Assembly: GCF_044465595.1 (NCBI RefSeq)
Contig: NZ_JBITLV010000008.1
Coordinates: 124,001 to 188,000, forward strand
Direction of reading: 5' to 3'
Length of the DNA stretch: 64,000 nucleotides
Source: Spongisporangium articulatum
GTDB lineage: Bacteria > Actinomycetota > Actinomycetes > Actinomycetales > Kineosporiaceae
The notes under the pieces were generated by a model. That model was not told the DNA's origin and did no database searches. It saw only the letters and a program-made list of their open reading frames with translations. Of this stretch, positions 24,717 through 33,226 are shown piece by piece (positions within the stretch are counted from its first letter, which is position 1; each line of letters opens with the position of its first letter). The position numbers and the translations under genes are program-made.

Positions 24717-26798
24717 CTACTCGACGGGCAGGCCGTGGGCCTTGCGCACCTCGTCGACGATCTCGCCCATCATCTCGGTCAGGCCGTAGTCCTTGGGCGT
24801 GAAGACCGCGGCGACGCCCAGCTCCTTCAGCTTGCGCGCGTCCGAGTCGGGGATGATGCCGCCCACGATCACCGGGACGTCGGTCACGCCCGCCTCGCGC
24901 AGCCCGTCGAGCACCTCGGGGACGAGCTCCATGTGCGAGCCGGACAGCACCGAAAGCCCCACCACGTGAACGTCTTCCGCGACGGCGGCGGCCACGATCT
25001 GGGACGGCGTGAGCCGGATGCCCTGGTAGATCACCTCGAAGCCGGCGTCGCGGGCGCGCACGGCGACCTGCTCGGCGCCGTTGGAGTGCCCGTCGAGGCC
25101 CGGCTTGCCGACGAGCAGCCGCAGCCGGACGCCGAGCTCCTCGCCCGTCGCCTTGACCTTCTCGCGCACCGCGGTCAGCAGCGGGCCCGCCTCGGACGCG
25201 CCGACGTTCGCGCTGACCCCCGTGGGGGCGCGGTACTCACCGAACACCTCTCGCAGTGTGCCCGCCCACTCGCCCGTCGTCACCCCGGCGCGCGCGGCCT
25301 CGATGCTGGCCGGCATCAGGTTGACGCCGCTCTTGGCATCGTCGCGCAGGCGCTGCAGCGCGGCCTGGACGGCGGCCGCGGAGTCCGGGTCGGCGTCCCG
25401 CTCGGCCCGCCACTTCTGCACAGCTGCGGCGGCGGCCGACTCGACCGCCGGGTCGACGACCATGATCGCCTCGTCGAGGTTGGCGGTCAGCGGGCTCGGC
25501 TCGGTGGTGGTGAACTTGTTGACGCCGACGACGACGTCCTCGCCGCTCTCGATCCGGGCGCGGCGCGCGGCGTGCGAGGCGACCAGCGCGCTCTTCATGT
25601 AGCCGGACTCGACGGCCGCGACCGCGCCGCCCATCTCCTGCACGCGGTCGATCTCGGCGCGAGCCCCGGTCAGGATCTCGTTCACCTTGGCCTCGATGAC
25701 GGGGCTGCCGTCGAACAGGTCGCCGTACTCCAGCAGGTCCGACTCGTAGGCCAGCACCTGCTGCAGGCGCAGCGCCCACTGCTGGTCCCACGGGCGGGGC
25801 AGGCCGAGCGCCTCGTTCCAGGCGGGCAGCTGGACGGCGCGGGCCCGGGCGCCCTTCGACAGCGTCACCGCGAGCATCTCGAGGACGATGCGCTGGACGT
25901 TGTTCTCGGGCTGGGCCTCGGTCAGGCCCAGGCTGTTGACCTGGACGCCGTAGCGGAACCGGCGCTGCTTCGGGTCCTGCACGCCGTAGCGCTCGAGCGT
26001 GATCTCGTCCCACAGCTGGACGAAGGCCCGCATCTTGCAGATCTCCTCGACGAACCGCACGCCGGCGTTGACGAAGAACGAGATGCGGGCGACGACCTTG
26101 CCGAACTCCTCGGCGGGCACCTGGCCGGAGTCGCGCACGGCGTCGAGCACGGCGATGGCCGTGCACATCGCGAACGCGACCTCCTGCACGGGCGTCGCGC
26201 CGGCCTCCTGCAGGTGGTAGCTGCAGATGTTGGTCGGGTTCCACTTCGGGATGTGGTTGACCGTGTAGGCGATCGTGTCGGTGATCAGCCGCAGGCTCGG
26301 GGCCGGCGGGAACACGTAGGTGCCGCGGCTCAGGTACTCCTTGATGATGTCGTTCTGGGTGGTGCCGGCCAGCTTGCCGAGCACCTCCTCCGCGCCCTCG
26401 TCGCCGGGGTTCAGGCCCTCCTGCTCGAGGGCGGTCTGGGCGTACATCGCGATGAACCACATGGCCGGTGCGTTGATCGTCATCGACGTGTTCATCTGCG
26501 TCAGCGGGATGCTGTCGAACAGCGCGCGCATGTCGCCGATGTGCTGGATCGGCACGCCGACCTTGCCGACCTCGCCGCGGGACAGCTCGTGGTCCGCGTC
26601 GTAGCCGGTCTGAGTGGGCAGGTCGAAGGCGACCGACAGGCCGGTCTGGCCCTTGGCCAGGTTCCGCCGGTACAGGGCGTTGGACTCGGCCGGGCTGGAG
26701 TGCCCCGCGTACGTACGCATCACCCAGGGCCGGTCCCGCTCGGGGCGGGACGCCGCCGCGGCCGGGCTCACCTCAACAGCCTTGTCGTCGCCAGACAT
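24717..26798 (-). CDS. ecm: Ethylmalonyl-CoA mutase (MeaA/Ecm type)
   Basis: A 693-residue single-chain adenosyl-B12 mutase. The substrate barrel opens PWVMRTYAGHSSPAESNALY and has FDLPTQTGYDADHEL, the Ecm-type variant of the methylmalonyl-CoA mutase FDLATHRGYDSDH; NTSMTINAPAMW and GTTQNDIIKEYLSRG follow. The C-terminal B12 domain has DGHSNGAEQ with axial His571, SVLSGSH and GGIIPDSD. It likely interconverts (2R)-ethylmalonyl-CoA and methylsuccinyl-CoA in the ethylmalonyl-CoA pathway. The crotonyl-CoA carboxylase/reductase partner is not in the window. Assignment over methylmalonyl- or isobutyryl-CoA mutase is from these signatures. Confidence 0.82.
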   Translation of the reverse strand: MSGDDKAVEVSPAAAASRPERDRPWVMRTYAGHSSPAESNALYRRNLAKGQTGLSVAFDLPTQTGYDADHELSRGEVGKVGVPIQHIGDMRALFDSIPLTQMNTSMTINAPAMWFIAMYAQTALEQEGLNPGDEGAEEVLGKLAGTTQNDIIKEYLSRGTYVFPPAPSLRLITDTIAYTVNHIPKWNPTNICSYHLQEAGATPVQEVAFAMCTAIAVLDAVRDSGQVPAEEFGKVVARISFFVNAGVRFVEEICKMRAFVQLWDEITLERYGVQDPKQRRFRYGVQVNSLGLTEAQPENNVQRIVLEMLAVTLSKGARARAVQLPAWNEALGLPRPWDQQWALRLQQVLAYESDLLEYGDLFDGSPVIEAKVNEILTGARAEIDRVQEMGGAVAAVESGYMKSALVASHAARRARIESGEDVVVGVNKFTTTEPSPLTANLDEAIMVVDPAVESAAAAAVQKWRAERDADPDSAAAVQAALQRLRDDAKSGVNLMPASIEAARAGVTTGEWAGTLREVFGEYRAPTGVSANVGASEAGPLLTAVREKVKATGEELGVRLRLLVGKPGLDGHSNGAEQVAVRARDAGFEVIYQGIRLTPSQIVAAAVAEDVHVVGLSVLSGSHMELVPEVLDGLREAGVTDVPVIVGGIIPDSDARKLKELGVAAVFTPKDYGLTEMMGEIVDEVRKAHGLPVE

Positions 26799-26805
26799 GC
26801 CTTCG

Positions 26806-26811
26806 ACAGTA
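26806..26811 (-). promoter_or_regulatory. Candidate -10 (TACTGT) for leaderless ecm
   Basis: On the minus strand TACTGT ends seven bases before the ecm ATG and no ribosome-binding site intervenes. Confidence 0.35.
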
Positions 26812-26867
26812 GCGAGGACGGCCCGCGCTCAGCAGTACGTGCGGTGTGGGCGGGATCACCGCGGACC

Positions 26868-27350
26868 TCAGGCGGACAGCAGCTTCCCGATGTCGTCGAA
26901 GCCCTGACGGGCGAAGCCCGTCCAGAACCACCGCAGAAGGGGCATTCCACGCTCGGCCACCCGGCTCGCCGGGGTGACCTCCCAGCTCCAGGTGACCCGC
27001 GTGCCGACGTGGTCACGGACGGCTTCCGGGGTGAACGACCAGCGGCCGTCCACGCCGCCGATCAGCAGTTTCAAGGGCCCGGTGAAGGAGTCGAGGTGGT
27101 AGCCGAACCAGTGCGGGACCTCGAGGCCGGTCAGGGTCTCGCGCGCCGTCCCGCCGTCGGTGAACCGGATGCGGCGCTGCTGCCCGACGCCCGCGGAACC
27201 CCACTCCCCGGTCTGCTCGGTCGAGCGGACGCCCGCGACCACGAGGAACCGCCGACCGAGCACGTCCTGCAGCGGGACCGGCAGGACCCGCGCGTACGCG
27301 ACGTCGACCGGCACGGGGTACGTGCGCGAGTACTTCAGGTGGGTGACCAC
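26868..27350 (-). CDS. SRPBCC (START/polyketide cyclase-like) family protein
   Basis: A 160-residue protein with the SRPBCC layout: an N-terminal strand-helix (YSRTYPVPVDVAYARVL), a mid beta sheet (TDGGTARETLTGLEVPHWFGYHL) and a long amphipathic C-terminal helix (ERGMPLLRWFWTGFARQGFDDIGKLL). It probably binds a hydrophobic ligand in a central cavity; the ligand is unknown. GTG start. Nine bases downstream of the MMPL transporter stop in the same direction, so it may be co-transcribed with that exporter. Confidence 0.75.
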   Translation of the reverse strand: MVTHLKYSRTYPVPVDVAYARVLPVPLQDVLGRRFLVVAGVRSTEQTGEWGSAGVGQQRRIRFTDGGTARETLTGLEVPHWFGYHLDSFTGPLKLLIGGVDGRWSFTPEAVRDHVGTRVTWSWEVTPASRVAERGMPLLRWFWTGFARQGFDDIGKLLSA

Positions 27351-27359
27351 GGGATGAGC

Positions 27360-29441
27360 CTACGTACCGGGTGACGTCCGGGTGGAGACTCCGACCGCCC
27401 GGCCCGGCCACCAGAACCGCTCCCCCAGGATCTCCACCAGCGCCGGGACGACCACGGTCCGCACCAGCAGGGTGTCGAGCAGCACGCCGAGGCCCACGAT
27501 CACCCCCAGTTCCGTCAGCACGGTCACCGGCAGCACCCCCAGGACGGTGAAGACCGCGGCCAGCAGGATGCCCGCACTGGTGATCACGCCGCCCGTGACG
27601 GCGAGGGCGTCGACGACGCCGCGGCGGGTGCCGACCCGCGCGGCCTCCTCCCGGGCCCGGGTGCTGAGGAAGATGTTGTAGTCGACCCCGAGAGCGACCA
27701 GGAACAGGAAGGACAGCAGGGGCACCTGGAAGTCGAGGCCCGGGTAGTCGAGCACCTGACTGAACAGCAGGCTGGCCCCGCCGAGGGCGGCGAAGTAGCT
27801 GAGCACCACGGTCACGATCAGCACCAACGGCGCGACCAGGGAGCGCAGCAGCACCAGCAGGACGAGGAAGACCACCAGCAGGACGAGCGGGGCGATGAGC
27901 TTCAGGTCGCGCACCGCGGCATCGCGGGCGTCGAGGTTGGTGGCCACCCCACCACCCACCTTCGCGTCGGCGCCGGGCACGGCGGCCAGGGCCGTCCGCA
28001 GGTCGCGCACGGCCTGGTAGCTGGCGGGGGTGTCCGGGGCGGCCGACAGCACGACGTCGACCTGGGCGAGGCTCGCCGAGCGGTCACCGGGACGCACCTG
28101 GGCCACCCCTTCGACCTGCCGGGCGGCCGTCACCACGTCGTCGACGCGGTCCGGGCGGGTGATCACGGCCAGGGGTTCCACCGAACCGGCGGGGAAGGCC
28201 TTGGCCAGGGTGCGCAGGCCGTCGACCGACTCGGCCGCGGTGCGGAAGCCGTCGGCCTGGCTGAGGCCGTAGGAGGTGCTGAGCACCCCGGTGGCCAGCG
28301 CGCCCAGCACGACGATCGAGGTGAGGGCCACCGGCCACGGCCGGCGCGCCGTCCAGGTGCCGATCCGGCGCCAGCCGCGGCCCTCCCGCTCGTTGGCCCG
28401 GCGTCCGGACTCGTCGGCGCGCGGCACCAGCGGCCAGAACACCCCGCGCGGGCAGACGACGAGCGCGGCGGGCAGCACCAGCAGGCCGTACACCAGCGCC
28501 ACCGCGATGCCGATCGCACCGGCGGCGCCGATCGCGACGTCGAACTTCAGGGCGGCCAGCAGCAACGTGAGCAGGGCCAGGACGACGGTCACCCCCGAGG
28601 CCAGGACGGCGGGCCCGGCCGAGCCCACGGCGGCGCGCATCGCCTCTCGCCGGTCGGGCCGGCGGCGCAGCTCCTCGCGGTAGCGGGCGATCAGCAGCAG
28701 GGCGTAGTCGGTGCCCGCCCCGAAGACCAGTACCGCGACGATTCCGGTGATCGACTGGTCGATGCGCAGGTCGCTGTGCCGGGACAGGATCTTCAGCAGC
28801 GCGCCGGCCACCTGGTCGGCGACGCCGACGACGATCAGCGGGACCAGCCACAGGAACGGGCTGCGGTAGGTGACCAGCAGGAGCAGAGCGACGACGGCGG
28901 CGGTGGCGCCCAACAGCCGCAGGTCGGCCCCGTCGAAGGCGGAGGCGATATCGGCCTGGAACCCGGCCGCGCCGCTGACCTGCGCCGTAAGCCCGGCCGG
29001 CAGACCGGCCCGGACCGTCTCGCGCAGCTGGCGCACCGACGCGGCGGTGTCCTCGACGTCGGCCGCGGCCGGCAGCGGGACGGCGACCAGGGCGACGGTG
29101 CGGTCGGGGGCGACCTGCGGCGGGGAGACCTGACCGCCCTCGGCCAGGCGGGCCAGGGCGGATCGCTGTTCGGTCACGGCCGCCAGGTCCGCCTCGTCCA
29201 GGCCGGCCCCGGGGCGGCTGTAGACGACGAGCGCCGGGTTCTGCCGGGCCCCGGGCAGCTGCGCCTGCAGGCGAGCGACGTCGGCGGACTGGCTGGACGT
29301 CGGGACGCCGGCGGCGGGGTCGTCGTCCACCTGCAGCTGGCCACCGAGCCCGATGACGGCGGCCGAAGCCGCCACCGCGAGAATGAGTACGAGCCATGCC
29401 GAGCGGCGGCCGGTCAGCAGGTGCAGGATGCGGTCGACCAT
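27360..29441 (-). CDS. MMPL family RND transporter
   Basis: A 693-residue RND-superfamily exporter. First helix at residues ~15-33, an extracytoplasmic loop, a five-helix block with VLVFGAGTDYALLLIARYREELRR (the proton-relay Asp-Tyr pair), a short cytoplasmic middle, then a repeat of the pattern ending with FLVALGVDYNIFLSTRAREEAARVG, the second Asp-Tyr. MMPL proteins move lipids, siderophores or drugs outward using proton motive force. The divergent MarR gene and the repeats between them indicate ligand-induced expression. Confidence 0.92.
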   Translation of the reverse strand: MVDRILHLLTGRRSAWLVLILAVAASAAVIGLGGQLQVDDDPAAGVPTSSQSADVARLQAQLPGARQNPALVVYSRPGAGLDEADLAAVTEQRSALARLAEGGQVSPPQVAPDRTVALVAVPLPAAADVEDTAASVRQLRETVRAGLPAGLTAQVSGAAGFQADIASAFDGADLRLLGATAAVVALLLLVTYRSPFLWLVPLIVVGVADQVAGALLKILSRHSDLRIDQSITGIVAVLVFGAGTDYALLLIARYREELRRRPDRREAMRAAVGSAGPAVLASGVTVVLALLTLLLAALKFDVAIGAAGAIGIAVALVYGLLVLPAALVVCPRGVFWPLVPRADESGRRANEREGRGWRRIGTWTARRPWPVALTSIVVLGALATGVLSTSYGLSQADGFRTAAESVDGLRTLAKAFPAGSVEPLAVITRPDRVDDVVTAARQVEGVAQVRPGDRSASLAQVDVVLSAAPDTPASYQAVRDLRTALAAVPGADAKVGGGVATNLDARDAAVRDLKLIAPLVLLVVFLVLLVLLRSLVAPLVLIVTVVLSYFAALGGASLLFSQVLDYPGLDFQVPLLSFLFLVALGVDYNIFLSTRAREEAARVGTRRGVVDALAVTGGVITSAGILLAAVFTVLGVLPVTVLTELGVIVGLGVLLDTLLVRTVVVPALVEILGERFWWPGRAVGVSTRTSPGT

Positions 29442-29454
29442 CGTTCAGCCCTGT

Positions 29455-29487
29455 CTCTCAATCAGTGAGATACTCAATGAGTGAGAG
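29455..29487. promoter_or_regulatory. MarR operator region: two CTCAATNAGTGAGA repeats
   Basis: CTCAATCAGTGAGA and CTCAATGAGTGAGA lie in tandem 16 bases apart between the divergent MMPL and MarR starts. Each contains a TCTCA/CTCA-N-TGAG dyad and the whole block is near-palindromic. Its low GC content contrasts with the flanks. Probable binding sites for two MarR dimers controlling both genes. Confidence 0.7.
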
Positions 29488-29514
29488 TTAATCGCGCGAG
29501 GAGGTGGGACGCAA

Positions 29515-29994
29515 ATGCAGACCGGCCGGGAGGGCCCCCTGGGCGAGATCCTCGAGGCGCTGCGCCGCTACGGCACCGACTCCACCCGACTCGCACACGC
29601 CTTCTCCGCCCGTAACGGTCTGCAGGCCGCCGACCTGCAGGCCCTCGTGGCGGTGATGGGCGCGGAACGCTCGGGCGAGCCGCTCACCCCCGGGGCCCTG
29701 CGCCAGCACCTGGGGCTGTCCTCGGCCGGCACGAGCTACGTGATCGACCGGCTCGAACGGGCCGGGCACGTGCGCCGGGTCCGCGAGCACCCGACCGACA
29801 GTCGCGTCGTCCACCTGCGCTACACCGAGGAGGGGATGGCCACCGGCGTGGCCTTCTTCGGCCCGCTCGGCGACCGCACGCAGGACGTGCTGTCCGGGTT
29901 CAGCCCGCAGGAGGTGGAGGTGGTGGCCCGGTTCCTGACCGCCATCGCCGACACCGTGCACGAGCACGTCCAGGAGCTGACCGGGGACGGCTGA
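29515..29994 (+). CDS. MarR family transcriptional regulator
   Basis: A 159-residue winged-helix regulator. The recognition region is TPGALRQHLGLSSAGTSYVIDRLERAGHVRRV, followed by the wing REHPTDSRVVHLRYTEEG with the family Asp-Ser-Arg, flanked by dimerisation helices. It probably represses the divergent MMPL exporter and itself through the tandem sites just upstream. Strong AGGAGG ribosome-binding site before the ATG. Confidence 0.93.
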   Translation: MQTGREGPLGEILEALRRYGTDSTRLAHAFSARNGLQAADLQALVAVMGAERSGEPLTPGALRQHLGLSSAGTSYVIDRLERAGHVRRVREHPTDSRVVHLRYTEEGMATGVAFFGPLGDRTQDVLSGFSPQEVEVVARFLTAIADTVHEHVQELTGDG

Positions 29995-30030
29995 GCCGGC
30001 CGGCCGAACCGCTGCAGGAGGATGGGGCGC

Positions 30031-30705
30031 GTGAGTGACTGCGTCGAGCCCCGCGCGGGCGCCGTGCGGACGTACAAGCTGCGCCGCAGCCGCATCGGGC
30101 AGACCCGGCGGGCGGCGCTGGACACGCTGCTGCACCGGTACGCGCTGCCGGAGGGCGAGCTGTCGCTCGCCGGACTGTTCGGGGACGGCGTCCCGGTGGT
30201 CCTCGAGATCGGCTTCGGCGTCGGCACCAGCACGCTGGCCATGGCGGACGCCGAGCCCGAGCTCGGGGTGATCGCGGCCGAGGTGCACACGCCGGGAGTG
30301 GCCACCCTGGTGCAGGGACTGGACGAAGGCGGCCTGACGAACGTCCGGGTGCTGGTGGGCGACGGTCGCGAGCTGCTGGAGGAGCGGATCCCGTCCGGGT
30401 CACTGGCCGGCGTCCGGGTCTTCTTCCCCGACCCGTGGCCCAAGGCCCGCCACCACAAGCGGCGCCTCGTCGAGCCGGCGTTCGTCGCGCTGGTCGCCGA
30501 CCGGCTCGCGCCCGGCGGCCTGCTGCACTGCGCCACCGACTGGGCCGACTACGCGCAGCAGATGGTCGAGGCGCTGGACGCCGAACCGCGCCTGACGCTC
30601 TCGGCCGAGCGTGGGCGCCCGGCCTGGCGTCCGGTCACGCGGTTCGAGGCCCGCGCGCACCAGCTGGGCCGCCCCGTCGTCGACCTCCTCGCCGCCCGCT
30701 CCTGA
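30031..30705 (+). CDS. trmB: tRNA (guanine46-N7)-methyltransferase
   Basis: A 224-residue SAM-dependent methyltransferase that makes m7G46 in tRNA variable loops. SAM loop LEIGFGVGTSTLAMA, then the diagnostic FFPDPWPKARHHKRRL motif and a C-terminal HCATDWADYAQ with TRFEARAHQLGRPV. The ATG at 30022 abuts the AGGAGG, leaving no spacer; the GTG at 30031 is nine bases past it and is the better start. Followed by a palindromic repeat array. Confidence 0.93.
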   Translation: MSDCVEPRAGAVRTYKLRRSRIGQTRRAALDTLLHRYALPEGELSLAGLFGDGVPVVLEIGFGVGTSTLAMADAEPELGVIAAEVHTPGVATLVQGLDEGGLTNVRVLVGDGRELLEERIPSGSLAGVRVFFPDPWPKARHHKRRLVEPAFVALVADRLAPGGLLHCATDWADYAQQMVEALDAEPRLTLSAERGRPAWRPVTRFEARAHQLGRPVVDLLAARS

Positions 30706-30723
30706 CCCCTCCCCCTCCTGCGT

Positions 30724-30822
30724 TGATCATGCGCAAACGCATGACTTCCGCGCTGATCATGCGCAAACGCATCATGCGTTTGCGCATGATCGACGCGCCA
30801 AGTCTGCGTTCGTGCATGATCA
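30724..30822. repeat. Four-unit palindromic repeat array, family A copy 2
   Basis: Same design as the array at 7528-7626: direct units TGATCATGCGCAAACGCA at 30724-30741 and 30754-30771, then inverted units at 30775-30792 (last base changed) and 30805-30822 (two changes). Inner units form a 17-bp stem with a 3-base spacer. It again occupies a convergent intergenic space (trmB and the antiporter). The unit spacings match copy 1 closely. Confidence 0.9.
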
Positions 30823-30838
30823 ACGGGGGAAGAGGGGG

Positions 30839-32734
30839 TCAGCCGAGCTCGGAGTCGACCCAGCACCAGCGCCAGTCCTCGCCCAGCTCGATGCTGCGCA
30901 TGACCGGGTGGGCGGTCTTCTCGAAGTGCACGTGGGAGTGCCGGTTCGGGGAGGAGTCGCAGCAGCCGACGTGCCCGCACTCCACACACATCCGCATGTG
31001 CACCCAGTTGTGGTCGCCGATCGCCAGACAGTCGGGGCAGGCGTCGGGTGAGGCGTCGGGCGACACCGACACGGGCGCCGACGCGAGGTGCTCGCACGCC
31101 GCCGGGGTGGTCAGGGCCGTGGAGCGACCCGCCATCTCGGCCCCCGCGCGATGGGCGAACCGGCCGAGCATGGCCTCCTCCTCGTCGATCCGCTCCAGCA
31201 CCTGCTCGACGAGATCCGAGGGCAGGGAGCCGCTGCGGCGCAGCTCCACGGCCACCTCGCGTTCGGCGGTCAGCATCTCGGTGCGCAACCGCTGGAACGT
31301 CGCGGCCGGCGTCTCCCGGCTCTCGCCGCTGCCCGAACCGTTGCCGCCCAACCGTTCCCACGCGGCGTTCGCGACCCGCTCCCCCCAGTTCCGCAGCGGG
31401 CCCACGACCTCCTCCGGGTCGTCGTCCGTGACCTTCTCGTCGAGGCGGGCCAGCCCGGCCCGCACCGCCCGCTGCTGCACCAGCGCGACCTGCAGCGCGT
31501 CGGCCACCGGATCCGGACCGCGGACCTTGAGGGCGCGCACGAGCCAGGGCAACGTCGTCCCCTGCAGCAGCAGCGTGCCCGCCACCACCGTGAACGCGGC
31601 GACCACCAGCGCCGGGTACCCCTCCTCCTCGGCCGGGATCGTCAGCACGGCGGCCAGGGTGACGACGCCGCGCATCCCGGCCCAACCGACCAGCGTGACG
31701 GCCCGCCACGACGGGGGCTCGGGTTCGGCGCGGCGCACCGCCGGGATCAGACGCGGCAGGTAGGTGGCCGGGTAGATCCACAGCATCCGGACGGCGACCA
31801 CCGTGCCCAGCACCGCGGCGCACAGCACGGCGACGTCCGTGTTGGCGATGTCGTCCTCGATCGCCTTGTCCACGAAACCCTTGATCTGGAGGCCGATCAG
31901 AAGGAACACGGCGCTCTCGAGCAGGAACTGGACCGTCCGCCAGATCACCCGCTCGGTCACCCGCGAGGCGGCGGACTGGATCTCCGGCGAGCGGTGGCCC
32001 AGCATCAGCCCGGCCACGACGACCGCGATCACGCCCGAACCGTGCAGTTCCTCGGCGGCCAGGTAGGCGGCGTACGGCAGGACCAGCGAGAGCGTGGTGT
32101 CGAGCACCGGGTCCTCGACGCGGCGTCGGACCTGCGCGGCGACCTGGGCGAGCACCCACCCGACCCCACCGCCGACCGCGACGGCCAGCGCGAAGTCGCC
32201 GCCCGCGCCGAGCAGGCTGACCGATCCGGCCACGGCGGCCAGCGCGGTGCGCAGCGTGACCAGCGCGGTCGCGTCGTTGAGCAGGCTCTCGCCCTCGAGG
32301 AGGCTGACCACGCCGCGCGGCATGCTCACCCGGCGGGCGACCGCGGAAGCGGCGACGGCGTCCGGCGGGGCCACCACGGCCCCCAGCGCCAGCGCGAGCG
32401 CGAAGTCGACCTGGGGCAGCACGGCGTGCACGACCAGCGCCACGGCGAACGACGAGAACAGCACGAGACCGACGGACAGCAGGGCGATCTTGCGCCGGTT
32501 GCGGCGGATGTCGACCCAGGGCGTGCGGATCGCCGTCGCGTACAGGAGCGGCGGCAGGATGCCGAGCAGGACGACGTCCGGCTCCAGTTCGATCACCGGG
32601 ACGCCGGGCACGAACGAGAGCACGAGCCCGAGGGCGGTCAGCACGAGCGGGGCCGACAGGCCGAGACGGGTCGCGAAACCCGCGGTGGCCGCGGCGAGGG
32701 CGAGCAGGGCTACGAGGTCGACCGCCAGATGCAC
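30839..32734 (-). CDS. CPA1 Na+/H+ antiporter with C-terminal UBP-type zinc finger
   Basis: A 631-residue fusion. Residues ~1-410 form about twelve transmembrane helices of the cation:proton antiporter-1 family, with the ion-binding Asp in GESLLNDATALV and GAVVAPPDAVAAS. Residues ~430-540 are a charged cytoplasmic region. Residues 547-631 are a UBP-type zinc finger: Cys547-x-His549, CPDC 566-569, CVEC 583-586, VGCCDSS 589-595, then His599/601/603/609 and an aromatic end WRWCW. This domain binds ubiquitin C-terminal Gly-Gly in eukaryotes; its bacterial ligand is unknown. Ends at a repeat array. Confidence 0.88.
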   Translation of the reverse strand: MHLAVDLVALLALAAATAGFATRLGLSAPLVLTALGLVLSFVPGVPVIELEPDVVLLGILPPLLYATAIRTPWVDIRRNRRKIALLSVGLVLFSSFAVALVVHAVLPQVDFALALALGAVVAPPDAVAASAVARRVSMPRGVVSLLEGESLLNDATALVTLRTALAAVAGSVSLLGAGGDFALAVAVGGGVGWVLAQVAAQVRRRVEDPVLDTTLSLVLPYAAYLAAEELHGSGVIAVVVAGLMLGHRSPEIQSAASRVTERVIWRTVQFLLESAVFLLIGLQIKGFVDKAIEDDIANTDVAVLCAAVLGTVVAVRMLWIYPATYLPRLIPAVRRAEPEPPSWRAVTLVGWAGMRGVVTLAAVLTIPAEEEGYPALVVAAFTVVAGTLLLQGTTLPWLVRALKVRGPDPVADALQVALVQQRAVRAGLARLDEKVTDDDPEEVVGPLRNWGERVANAAWERLGGNGSGSGESRETPAATFQRLRTEMLTAEREVAVELRRSGSLPSDLVEQVLERIDEEEAMLGRFAHRAGAEMAGRSTALTTPAACEHLASAPVSVSPDASPDACPDCLAIGDHNWVHMRMCVECGHVGCCDSSPNRHSHVHFEKTAHPVMRSIELGEDWRWCWVDSELG

Positions 32735-32779
32735 CCGGTCAGTCTCGCAGCTTCACCCGGGCCGGCTCCGAGCGGCGGC

Positions 32780-33121
32780 TCAGGCGAGGAGTCGGGCCTC
32801 GTCGGCCTCGGGGACCGACGCGGTCATCCGCGCCATCCGGCCGACGCCGGCCACCCGCAACAGGCGCGCCTCGCGCGGCCCGGGGTTCAGCAGGACCAGG
32901 GTGCGACCGCGGCCGGCGGCCCGGCGGGCGAGCCCGACGACGACGCCGAGCCCGGCTCTGTCCCAGATCTCCAGACCACCGAGCTCCACCAGGAGTTCGC
33001 CGCGCCCGCTGTCCACCACGTCGTGCAACGCCGCCCGTGCGGCGGCCGCGGTGCGCGCGTCGAGACGGCCCACGAGGGACACACTGTCCCCGCGCGCCAG
33101 ATCGATCTGCAGATCACCCAT
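32780..33121 (-). CDS. STAS domain protein, anti-sigma antagonist-like without phospho-Ser
   Basis: A 113-residue single STAS domain (LARGDSVSLVGRLDARTAAAAR, then LLVELGGLEIWDRAGLGVVVGLARRA). In SpoIIAA/RsbV the loop reads Asp-Ser-(Ser/Thr/Ala)-Gly with the Ser phosphorylated by the anti-sigma kinase; here it is Asp-Arg-Ala-Gly, the Arg encoded by the rare codon AGA. It cannot be switched by that phosphorylation. It may be a constitutive antagonist or have another partner. ATG 33121 gives the normal domain start; ATG 33136 is possible. A GGGTAA-type promoter lies upstream. Confidence 0.82.
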   Translation of the reverse strand: MGDLQIDLARGDSVSLVGRLDARTAAAARAALHDVVDSGRGELLVELGGLEIWDRAGLGVVVGLARRAAGRGRTLVLLNPGPREARLLRVAGVGRMARMTASVPEADEARLLA

Positions 33122-33200
33122 CGCCTTGCCTCCCACCCCACGCCCCCGAGCGCAACCGTGCCGACGCTCGACGTTTCGCTGCCGCGGCTACCAGGTACGT

Positions 33201-33226
33201 TTACCCAGCGCCAACCCAAAGCAACC
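33201..33226 (-). promoter_or_regulatory. Candidate SigB/SigF-type promoter for the STAS gene
   Basis: On the minus strand GGTT (33226-33223) and GGGTAA (33206-33201) are separated by 16 bases, matching the GNTT-N14-17-GGGTAT style used by actinobacterial stress sigma factors. It sits ~80 bases before the STAS start, consistent with a sigma factor promoting its own antagonist system. Confidence 0.45.
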
